Shown in pieces: positions 7,884 through 14,461 of a stretch of 31,488 nt of DNA (within the stretch, counting starts at the first letter, position 1; each line of letters begins with the position of its first letter). Below the pieces are notes generated by a model. It was not told the origin of the DNA and searched no databases. It saw only the letters and a program-made list of their open reading frames with translations. The stretch lies in assembly GCA_947304495.1 (NCBI GenBank), contig CAMZBG010000013.1, forward strand, positions 1 to 31,488, in the 5' to 3' direction. This stretch comes from an uncultured Clostridia bacterium (GTDB lineage Bacteria > Bacillota_I > Bacilli_A > RF39 > UBA660). The position numbers were made by a program, and so were the translations under genes.

Positions 7884-8583
7884 AACAACCTTCTTCATCA
7901 CATGTACTTAGAAAGAAATTTTCAAATAGTTCTTCCTCGTCTGCCAATATTTCTTCAGTTAATTCATCTCTAGATCCTGTTTGCAAATCAGAAATTCCTC
8001 CTGTAATTCTAACTGGTTTTCCGTTAGCTACATATATATATGTAGGTAAATAGATTCTTTTTTCATTGACATCTAATTTTGCTCCACCATTTCTATTCGC
8101 AGCATAAGTATAATCTGGAAGAACATCTCCTAAAAGTTCTAAAAGTGTAAAATATTCTGGTTTTCCTTCAACTTCCATAACTGCTTTACCATTATCATCC
8201 AATGTATATTTATCTCTTAATATTTCATTTCCTTCATCATCCCATACATCGACATAATAAATTTTATCTATTTCATTACCATTAGCTACTTCAATAGCTT
8301 TTTCGATACTACTACGACACCATGGGCATAATTTAGAACCAAAATATACATAAAATGATTCTTTGTTTTCTATTTTCTTAATAATCTCTTCAGCAGATGA
8401 CATAATAAATGGATTATCCTCAGGTATATTCAAATTTCTATGTTCTTTTCCACTAGCATTTGTTTTCCCGTTTAAAGATTCATAATCAGCTTTAAATAAG
8501 GCAGCATCTTTGTTTTTATTACATGCTGTTAATGTAAAAATTGAAATGAAAACAATTGCTAATAACAATACTTTTTTCTTCAT
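7882..8583 (-). CDS. Thioredoxin-fold lipoprotein with CPWC site and C-terminal cysteine pair
   Basis: 233-aa predicted lipoprotein. The signal peptide ends in the lipobox LTAC (lipidated C21). The thioredoxin-like domain has YFGSKLCPWCRSS (C86/C89) and YLPTYIYVANGKPV with cis-proline P180; an acidic insertion lies between them. A second cysteine pair ends the protein in LSTCDEEGC (C228 and C233). Such a tail pair could pass electrons to or from the CPWC site, though that is inference. It starts two bases after the stop of the upstream thioredoxin-like gene, and its ribosome binding site (AAGGAG) overlaps that stop. The two products probably work together outside the membrane as disulfide oxidant, reductant or isomerase. 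Confidence 0.85.
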   Translation of the reverse strand: MKKKVLLLAIVFISIFTLTACNKNKDAALFKADYESLNGKTNASGKEHRNLNIPEDNPFIMSSAEEIIKKIENKESFYVYFGSKLCPWCRSSIEKAIEVANGNEIDKIYYVDVWDDEGNEILRDKYTLDDNGKAVMEVEGKPEYFTLLELLGDVLPDYTYAANRNGGAKLDVNEKRIYLPTYIYVANGKPVRITGGISDLQTGSRDELTEEILADEEELFENFFLSTCDEEGC

Positions 8584-8585
8584 AA

Positions 8586-9272
8586 TTACTCCTTCTTTTT
8601 TGATACTTGCTTTTTAGCATTTGGTGTTGTTTTTTTACTTTCACGTTCTTTAATAACAAGATTTTCTATTTTTGTATTTAATTCTTTTACTTTGTTATTG
8701 ACGTAATATAGGATTCCACATGTAGCAATTATTACGAACAATATATTTAACATAAACAATGTTGTATTTGAAAGTGCATTTTTTGATTTCTTTAAAGCTT
8801 TCATAACATCATATCTCTTTTTTGCTTTAGTGTTATATAAATTCATAATTGCTGCTTTAATATCTTCGTCGTAGTCATCCGTATATCCTGGAAATACTTT
8901 ATCTCCAATAACTATATATGGAACACCTCCTGCAGGTTGACCCAAGAAGTTAGACACTTCACTCATCAAATTTGAATTATTCTCATCATTCCATACTTCA
9001 TAACTAACCATCTTAAAGTATTTACCATATTCAGGAGCAATACTGTTCATAAATGTTAAATAAGCACGGCAATAAGCACAACCTTTTCCCCTAAATAAAT
9101 AAATAGTTATTTGATCTTTTGTTTCTTTATAATCAGCAAATTTTTCCTCTATTGCTTCATCAGCCAAAACTTCTTTAAAATTTAATGTATTATATTCCAA
9201 AGCTTTAGCTGTTATTGGAAATATAAATAAACTTACTAATATAATTCCTAGTAATTTAAATTTGTTTTTCAT
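8586..9272 (-). CDS. Exported, C-terminally anchored thioredoxin-like protein (CAYC)
   Basis: 228-aa protein with a cleavable-looking signal peptide (1-24, ending AKA). A thioredoxin/glutaredoxin-like domain follows: IYLFRGKGCAYCRAY (C65/C68), GGVPYIVIGDKVFPGY with cis-proline P118. A membrane helix (about 172-190) and a basic coiled tail (191-228) end the protein. The redox domain should face outside and the tail inside. It is the first gene of a two-gene operon with the CPWC lipoprotein. The RBS AGAGGAG lies somewhat far from ATG, separated by a T run. No DsbD/CcdA-type electron carrier is encoded in the window, so its partner must lie elsewhere. Confidence 0.85.
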   Translation of the reverse strand: MKNKFKLLGIILVSLFIFPITAKALEYNTLNFKEVLADEAIEEKFADYKETKDQITIYLFRGKGCAYCRAYLTFMNSIAPEYGKYFKMVSYEVWNDENNSNLMSEVSNFLGQPAGGVPYIVIGDKVFPGYTDDYDEDIKAAIMNLYNTKAKKRYDVMKALKKSKNALSNTTLFMLNILFVIIATCGILYYVNNKVKELNTKIENLVIKERESKKTTPNAKKQVSKKKE

Positions 9273-9298
9273 TCAAAAAAATCTCCTCTCTTTTTTGT

Positions 9299-9307
9299 AT
9301 TATATCA
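9299..9307 (-). promoter_or_regulatory. Extended -10 promoter of the thioredoxin-like operon
   Basis: TGA-TATAAT on the minus strand, with the start codon about 25 bases downstream. No good -35 box is seen; the T-rich tail of the preceding terminator occupies that region. Confidence 0.6.
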
Positions 9308-9319
9308 TATAATGAACAT

Positions 9320-9350
9320 AATAAAAAGCAAAATATTTTATTTTGCTTTT
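9320..9350 (-). terminator. Intrinsic terminator of the GltD-like gene
   Basis: A twelve-base-pair hairpin, AAAAGCAAAATA (9350-9339) with TATTTTGCTTTT (9335-9324), is followed by T-rich sequence on the minus strand. The last codons and the stop codon (9338-9340) form its 5' arm. Confidence 0.8.
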
Positions 9351-10582
9351 AAATATTCTCTAATTGTCTCTGCTGCATCTCTACCTGCCCGTGCCGCAAA
9401 AGCTACCGTCTGTTTTGTACCAGCAACATCGCCTCCAGAAAATACTTTTTCATCACTTGTCATACCATTATCACTAATTGATATTTTGCCATTATTCAAA
9501 GTTAACCCCATCTTTTTTACATAATCTTCCGAATGCGAACCTATTGCCATAATAACATAGTTACATTTTATTAAATATTTACTATTGGGCACTGGCTTTA
9601 TATCAGTTCCCCCATTACGCTTTCTAATAATTTTATTTTTTACTACAAAAACTCCCGTAACTTTTCTATTACCAGCTACTTCTACAATACTAGTTTCTGG
9701 TAAGAACTCAATATTCTCACTTTTAGCAGCCTCAATTTCCTTAATATCAGCTGTCATTTCATTTTCTGATTTTCGATATATAACAATTACCTTTTTGGCA
9801 CCTTTACGTTTAACTGTTCTAGCTACATCCATAGATACGTTACCGCCGCCACAGATTACTACTATCTTATTTTGATATTGAAGTTTAATTTTACTTTCCA
9901 ATAATTCGTTACCACCATAAACATTTTCAAGTTCCTCACCAGGAATATTTAACTTATTAGGTACGTTTGCTCCAATACCAAGAAAAACAGCATCATATTG
10001 TTCCTTTAATTCTTCTAAAGTTATATCCTTCCCTAAACACATATTATATTTTACATCAATTCCTAAATCGATTATTTTATTTATAGTTTCTTCAACAACT
10101 TTTTTTGATAATCTAAAAGCCGGAATACCATGAACTAATAAACCACCTAAATAATCATACTTTTCGTAAATTGTAACTCCAATACCATTTCTTCTTAAAA
10201 AAGCGGCACATGTAAGGCTTGCTGGTCCAGATCCTACAACGGCTACTTTGTATTTGGTTTTCTTTGGAGCATTATATTTCCAACCATTTTTAATAGCCAT
10301 ATCACCAACAAGTGATTCCAAATGTCCTATTTTAACAGGTGTTTTATTTATTCCCCTAACACAAGATCCTTCACATTGTCTAGCTTGAGGACAAATTCTT
10401 CCACACACTGGCATTAAAACAGTTGTCTCGCTAAGTATCTCAAATGCTTTTTGATAATTACCAAGTTTAACTTCATCAATAAAATCGGGAATATTATTAC
10501 CAAGTGGACAACCATCAGCACATGGTTTATTTATACATGATAAGCATTCTTTAGCATATTTAATAGTTTTTTGCACTGCCAT
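9338..10582 (-). CDS. GltD-like NAD(P)H-dependent iron-sulfur flavoprotein
   Basis: 414-aa protein of the glutamate synthase small subunit / NfnB-like family. Two N-terminal cysteine clusters for 4Fe-4S centres are visible: C13, C16, C21, C25 and C60, C64, C70, C74 (CGRICPQARQCEGSC). An FAD dinucleotide fold (VVGSGPASL at 116-123) follows, then an NAD(P) fold (VICGGGNVSMDVAR), and finally the FAD-contacting GGDVAG motif. Such subunits move electrons from NAD(P)H to a partner (glutamate synthase large subunit, ferredoxin or sulfide/polysulfide). No GltB-like or NfnA-like partner is present here, so the substrate is unresolved. A ferredoxin gene lies much further along, near 31.2 kb. Confidence 0.88.
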   Translation of the reverse strand: MAVQKTIKYAKECLSCINKPCADGCPLGNNIPDFIDEVKLGNYQKAFEILSETTVLMPVCGRICPQARQCEGSCVRGINKTPVKIGHLESLVGDMAIKNGWKYNAPKKTKYKVAVVGSGPASLTCAAFLRRNGIGVTIYEKYDYLGGLLVHGIPAFRLSKKVVEETINKIIDLGIDVKYNMCLGKDITLEELKEQYDAVFLGIGANVPNKLNIPGEELENVYGGNELLESKIKLQYQNKIVVICGGGNVSMDVARTVKRKGAKKVIVIYRKSENEMTADIKEIEAAKSENIEFLPETSIVEVAGNRKVTGVFVVKNKIIRKRNGGTDIKPVPNSKYLIKCNYVIMAIGSHSEDYVKKMGLTLNNGKISISDNGMTSDEKVFSGGDVAGTKQTVAFAARAGRDAAETIREYLKAK

Positions 10583-10608
10583 ATTTATCCCCTCTCTTAT
10601 TATAACTA

Positions 10609-10637
10609 ATTATATCATTTTAGCTAAAATATGTAAA
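10609..10637 (-). promoter_or_regulatory. Promoter of the GltD-like gene
   Basis: The minus strand carries -35 TTTACA (10632-10637), a 17-base spacer and -10 TATAAT (10609-10614) with an upstream TGA giving an extended -10. The spacer contains a perfect 14-base palindrome (10617-10630). Confidence 0.75.
10617..10630. promoter_or_regulatory. Palindrome in the promoter spacer, possible operator
   Basis: ATTTTAGCTAAAAT is a perfect 14-base inverted repeat lying between the -35 and -10 boxes. A repressor bound here would block polymerase. No T run follows on either strand, so it is not a terminator. The binding factor is unknown. Confidence 0.4.
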
Positions 10638-11660
10638 TTATTCTTTTTCACTTGATAATTTTAACATTGAATTAAGTATAGTTCGTAAATATTTTAAAGT
10701 TTTATTATCGGCACCTCTAACTGATTTAAGTACATTTAATACCAACATTAAACTTATTGATGATGTCTTATCAAGATGACTAAATGATTCTTCAATAACA
10801 TAACGTATTTCTTCATTAGAAATATCAGTAATATTTTTAGATGCCATTTGATGAAGATCTTTACTTAATTTAGATTGCTTTCCATCGATAAAAACAGTTC
10901 CATAAGAATTCCAAAACATTGGATAATGCACATTTATTGCATGTGAATTTGTTGTTACAACACGATAATTATCATTATATAATAAAACGCCAATATAAGA
11001 ACTTGTAGGAATTATATTTACAAGTTTATCCTTAATTCTTGTATACTTATCAGATATATATTCTTCTTTTCTAAAACCAGGACCATCGAAATTAACAATT
11101 TGCTTAATCTTACTAAAATCATGTGGTAAAACTTCCATAGCACTTACCATTGCTAAATTTCCACCTTTAGAATGTCCCGTAACATATACACTACTATCTA
11201 AAAGATTAATATTATTTTTTAGATATTGAATAGCTAATTTTTGAGTATATGTCGGATAGTCATATATAATTCTAAAATTTTCTAACCAGCCAATAACCGA
11301 CTTATCAGAACCTTTAAAACTAACTACCTTAACATTTCTAATCATACATGTAAGAGCTCCAAATTGTGTATTATCATCGATAATATTGACAAAATTTTTA
11401 ATTCTCATATTCTTATATCTTTTAGAATTCCTAATGATGTTTATTATTTCTTTTGGTTTAGGCGTCATATAATCAGATGTTTTAGGAAGCGGCATTTTTG
11501 ATAATTCATCATATATAGAATTTAATGTTCTAGAATACTTAAAACTGGGTAATGGCATATAGACAATTATTGCACATAATAAATTATCCATTATATTCCA
11601 AGGAATATCTTTTAATTCATAATCTTTATAATATTTTAAATAGTCATAAAATGTATACAT
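10638..11660 (-). CDS. DUF2974 (Mbeg1-like) alpha/beta-hydrolase
   Basis: 340-aa protein of the DUF2974/Mbeg1-like family of lipase-like hydrolases. The family marks are FKGSDKSVIGWLENF (about 115-129) and the nucleophile elbow TGHSKGGNLA with Ser164. NFDGPGF and a conserved region around SHAINVHYPMFW, which probably supplies the catalytic His, follow. There is no signal peptide, so it is likely cytoplasmic. It starts at ATG 11660 after AGAAGTGA. It lies just downstream of the tRNA-Glu terminator, and the promoter of the GltD-like gene begins at its stop codon. The substrate is unknown; members are widespread in low-GC bacteria. Confidence 0.82.
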   Translation of the reverse strand: MYTFYDYLKYYKDYELKDIPWNIMDNLLCAIIVYMPLPSFKYSRTLNSIYDELSKMPLPKTSDYMTPKPKEIINIIRNSKRYKNMRIKNFVNIIDDNTQFGALTCMIRNVKVVSFKGSDKSVIGWLENFRIIYDYPTYTQKLAIQYLKNNINLLDSSVYVTGHSKGGNLAMVSAMEVLPHDFSKIKQIVNFDGPGFRKEEYISDKYTRIKDKLVNIIPTSSYIGVLLYNDNYRVVTTNSHAINVHYPMFWNSYGTVFIDGKQSKLSKDLHQMASKNITDISNEEIRYVIEESFSHLDKTSSISLMLVLNVLKSVRGADNKTLKYLRTILNSMLKLSSEKE

Positions 11661-11687
11661 TCTTTATTCACTTCTCTCTATTTATTA

Positions 11688-11696
11688 ATTATAACA
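11688..11696 (-). promoter_or_regulatory. Extended -10 promoter of the DUF2974 gene
   Basis: TGT-TATAAT on the minus strand. The -35 position falls in the T tract of the tRNA-Glu terminator. Confidence 0.55.
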
Positions 11697-11709
11697 CATT
11701 TTTTAGCAA

Positions 11710-11736
11710 GAAAAAACTAGATATTTCTATCTAGTT
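11710..11736 (-). terminator. Intrinsic terminator after tRNA-Glu
   Basis: On the minus strand AACTAGATA (11736-11728), a GAAA tetraloop and TATCTAGTT (11723-11715) are followed by a T run. It closes the tRNA-Gln/gltX/tRNA-Glu unit. Confidence 0.88.
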
Positions 11737-11745
11737 ATCATCTAA

Positions 11746-11821
11746 TGGTGACCCGTATGGGATTTGAACCCATGAATGTAGCCTTGAGAGGGCTATGTGT
11801 TAACCATTTCACCAACGGGCC
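11746..11821 (-). tRNA. tRNA-Glu (anticodon CUC), CCA encoded
   Basis: The minus-strand cloverleaf has acceptor GGCCCGT / ACGGGTC with discriminator A and encoded CCA. D stem is GTG/CAC, anticodon stem TAGCC/GGCTA with loop CTCTCAA, and T arm ATGGG-TTCAAAT-CCCAT. Anticodon CUC reads GAG. The sequence closely follows the Bacillus tRNA-Glu pattern. Its 5' end is ten bases after the gltX stop, so it is probably processed from the gltX transcript. Confidence 0.93.
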
Positions 11822-11831
11822 AGAAAGAGGA

Positions 11832-13484
11832 TTACTCCTCTATTACTTTATTTAATCTACCAATTATTCTCTCTTTACCAAATAGTCTCATTATTTCATA
11901 CAAATCTGGTGTCATTGAACTACTTGTTAAAGCTACACGAATAACTGTCGATACATCAGCTACACTACCTTTGTAATTATCAGGATTTTCCTTATAATCT
12001 TTCATATTTGAAGCATAGCCAAGTTCATCACACAATAGTTTTATTTTATTAAACCATGTATCTTTATCATCTTCATAATTATAGTACTTATCAATATATA
12101 ATTTCAATATATTATTAATTTCAGCTTTATCAGTAATAGTTTGAAAATCATATGAAGGATCATTAAATAATTCATCATACATATACCAAATATGTTTTTT
12201 AATACTACTCCATGATTCATAATCTTTTCTAGGTTTCTTCTGATATCTTTCAATACTAAATATTCCTATTGTATAATCTTTATATTTACTAATTAACTCA
12301 TGAAATTCTTTATCATATTCATCTGACCAAGCTAGAAGATTATCATAAACTTCTTCAGCCTTTAAATAACTAATATAATTTCTTGATATATTGATTAATT
12401 TTTCTAAATCAAATAATGCTCCACTACTTGATATCTTTTTAAAATCGAATTTAAAGTCATCTATTGATTTATCTTTATTCTGATCATACCACTGTTCAAA
12501 ATTAGTATTAGCAATTGTCATTAAATATAAATGCACAGCTTCAACTGGAATACCTAACTTAGCATAATAACTCATTGCTGCTTCTGGATCTTTTCTTTTA
12601 GATAGCTTTCTTCTAGTATCTCCTTCTTGTTTCATAATTGGTGTCAAATGTGCATATTTAAGCGTTTCAAATCCAAACATTTTAAATAACTGTACATGAA
12701 TTGGTAAACTTGATACCCATTCATCCCCTCTAATAACATGTGTCGTTCTCATCAAATGATCATCAACTAAATGAGCAAAATGATATGTTGGCAGTCCATC
12801 ACTTTTCATAATAACGATATCCAAGTCATTTTCAGGAAATTCTATTTTTCCTTTAACTAGATCATTAACTACTACTTTGTGTTCAAAATTACCTGGTGAT
12901 TTCAATCTAATAATAAACTTTTCACCATTTTTAATTCTATTATATGCATCCTCTAACTTTAATTGACGACATACTGCATATCTACCATAGTAACCTATTC
13001 TTGCCTTAGTTGCTTCTTGCATTTTTCTAGTTTCCTCTAATTTTTCTTCACTGCAAAAGCAAGGATATGCCATATCATTTTCAATTAAATACTTAATAAA
13101 GGCATGATATATTTCTTTTCTTTGACTTTGAATATAAGGGCCATAATTACCAATTTCTTCAGTTCTTGATAAAGCCCCTTCAGGAATATCTATCTTAAAA
13201 TTGTTAAGGTCTGTAACAATACCTTCAATTCCATTTTCAACTTCTCTTTTACCATCCGTATCTTCAATTCTTAAATAGAATACTCCATTCGTATCTTTTG
13301 CTGCCTTTCTTTCAATAAATGAAGCTAGTAAACTTCCCATATGGACAAACCCTGTAGGGCTTGGTGCAAATCTAGTTACAATGGCTCCCCCTGGTAAATT
13401 TCTTTCAGGATATATTTTCTCATAATCGGCAATTGTTTTATCAATATTAGGAAATATTAAATCTGCTAAATCTTTATGTGTCAC
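11832..13484 (-). CDS. gltX: Glutamyl-tRNA synthetase, long form
   Basis: Class I GluRS, 550 aa, longer than the usual 470-490 and with a roughly 35-residue N-terminal extension before the catalytic fold. The ATP-site motifs are FAPSPTGFVHMGSL (HIGH equivalent, H48-G50) and RRKLSKRKD (KMSKS equivalent, 293-297). RIEDTD, the cysteine set PCFCSEE...YAVCRQ in the tRNA-acceptor region, and IRGDEWVSS are also present. It starts at GTG (13484) behind AAGGAG. It lies between tRNA-Gln(CUG), 21 bases upstream, and tRNA-Glu(CUC), ten bases downstream. In most Firmicutes GluRS also charges tRNA-Gln, and GatCAB then converts Glu to Gln; the layout fits such a non-discriminating enzyme. Whether it prefers one of these tRNAs is inference. 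Confidence 0.95.
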   Translation of the reverse strand: MTHKDLADLIFPNIDKTIADYEKIYPERNLPGGAIVTRFAPSPTGFVHMGSLLASFIERKAAKDTNGVFYLRIEDTDGKREVENGIEGIVTDLNNFKIDIPEGALSRTEEIGNYGPYIQSQRKEIYHAFIKYLIENDMAYPCFCSEEKLEETRKMQEATKARIGYYGRYAVCRQLKLEDAYNRIKNGEKFIIRLKSPGNFEHKVVVNDLVKGKIEFPENDLDIVIMKSDGLPTYHFAHLVDDHLMRTTHVIRGDEWVSSLPIHVQLFKMFGFETLKYAHLTPIMKQEGDTRRKLSKRKDPEAAMSYYAKLGIPVEAVHLYLMTIANTNFEQWYDQNKDKSIDDFKFDFKKISSSGALFDLEKLINISRNYISYLKAEEVYDNLLAWSDEYDKEFHELISKYKDYTIGIFSIERYQKKPRKDYESWSSIKKHIWYMYDELFNDPSYDFQTITDKAEINNILKLYIDKYYNYEDDKDTWFNKIKLLCDELGYASNMKDYKENPDNYKGSVADVSTVIRVALTSSSMTPDLYEIMRLFGKERIIGRLNKVIEE

Positions 13485-13505
13485 AATATCACTCCTTTAA
13501 TAAAT

Positions 13506-13579
13506 TGGTTGCCCCTACTAGATTCGAACTAGTGATCATGGAGTCAGAGTCCAATGCCTTACCGCTTGGCTAAGGGGCA
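13506..13579 (-). tRNA. tRNA-Gln (anticodon CUG), CCA encoded
   Basis: On the minus strand, acceptor TGCCCCT / AGGGGCA with discriminator A and CCA. The D arm GCCAAGCGGTAAGGC matches Firmicute tRNA-Gln. The anticodon loop is CTCTGAC and the T arm ACTAG-TTCGAAT-CTAGT. Anticodon CUG reads CAG. The outer anticodon-stem pair 27-43 is T-T, a mismatch beside four good pairs. It is the first gene of the unit that continues into gltX. Confidence 0.92.
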
Positions 13580-13591
13580 TCAACAAGTATG

Positions 13592-13600
13592 ATTATAACA
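13592..13600 (-). promoter_or_regulatory. Extended -10 promoter of the tRNA-Gln/gltX/tRNA-Glu unit
   Basis: TGT-TATAAT on the minus strand, twelve bases before the tRNA 5' end. The -35 position is a T run belonging to the uppP terminator. Confidence 0.6.
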
Positions 13601-13611
13601 TATTTTATCAA

Positions 13612-13634
13612 GAAAAAAAAGACTTTCGTCTTTT
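13612..13634 (-). terminator. Intrinsic terminator of uppP
   Basis: On the minus strand AAAAGAC (13634-13628), a GAAA tetraloop and GTCTTTT (13623-13617) run into further T residues. It overlaps the uppP stop codon (13633-13635). Confidence 0.85.
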
Positions 13635-14436
13635 AAAATACAAAATATTTTACCAATATTATTATTGCAAATACTACTCTATAGATGGCAAATACTGAAA
13701 AGTCATGTTTCTTAATATAACTAAGTAAAAACTTAATTGAAAATAATCCTACAACAAATGAAACAAATACTCCTACAAATGTCTCTAATCCTAACGATAA
13801 TTCTCCTATTTTAAGTACGGTTGCCCCTGCAATAATAGGTACTGATAATAAGAAGGTAAATTTTGTAGCCGCACTTTTTGATAATCCCATAAGTCTAGCT
13901 GATAAAATAGTTGTACCACTTCTAGAAAATCCTGGAATAACAGCTAATGCTTGTGATAATCCAATAATAAATGCTTGTTTAAGTGATATATGTTTAAAAT
14001 CTGTTTCTATCTTATAATGCGTATCGGCCCATCTATCACCTAAAAAGATAAGAACTCCCATTACTGCCAAAGCTATAGCTATAAGCCATATTTTAGTCCT
14101 AAATACATTTTCAACTACATCATCAAGTAAAAATCCAATTAAAGCTCCTGGAATTGTCGCTATCACTAAGTACCAAAACATCTTATTTTGAAAAGATTCT
14201 TTTCCTTTAGTTACTTTCTTAACAGCCCCTATAAACAAATCCCACCAATCTCTAAAAAAGACTACTAATACTGCACATAAAGTACCAAAATGCAAAGCTA
14301 TATCAAATGCCATTGAATGTTCTGGCCATCCTAATAAATATGGTACTAATATTAAATGCGCAGATGATGATATTGGTAAAAACTCTCCTATTCCTTGAAC
14401 AATTCCTAAAACTATTGATCTAATTATTTCTATCAT
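13633..14436 (-). CDS. uppP: Undecaprenyl-diphosphatase (BacA type)
   Basis: Integral membrane phosphatase, 267 aa, that converts undecaprenyl diphosphate to the monophosphate and so recycles the lipid carrier of peptidoglycan synthesis. The two signature regions are intact: GIGEFLPISSSAHL (15-28, E18) and PGFSRSGTT (168-176, R172). The rest is mostly membrane helices, as in the family. Its presence indicates peptidoglycan or other undecaprenyl-linked envelope synthesis, unlike wall-less mycoplasmas. It lies 25 bases downstream of the GH31-like gene, probably on one transcript, behind AAGGAAGTG. Confidence 0.96.
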   Translation of the reverse strand: MIEIIRSIVLGIVQGIGEFLPISSSAHLILVPYLLGWPEHSMAFDIALHFGTLCAVLVVFFRDWWDLFIGAVKKVTKGKESFQNKMFWYLVIATIPGALIGFLLDDVVENVFRTKIWLIAIALAVMGVLIFLGDRWADTHYKIETDFKHISLKQAFIIGLSQALAVIPGFSRSGTTILSARLMGLSKSAATKFTFLLSVPIIAGATVLKIGELSLGLETFVGVFVSFVVGLFSIKFLLSYIKKHDFSVFAIYRVVFAIIILVKYFVF

Positions 14437-14461
14437 TTTTTCACTTCCTTAATTAATTATA

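Noticed and set aside
9585..9875. A 96-codon + strand ORF inside the GltD-like gene
   Set aside because: Antisense to conserved cofactor motifs, with no start signal; shadow ORF.
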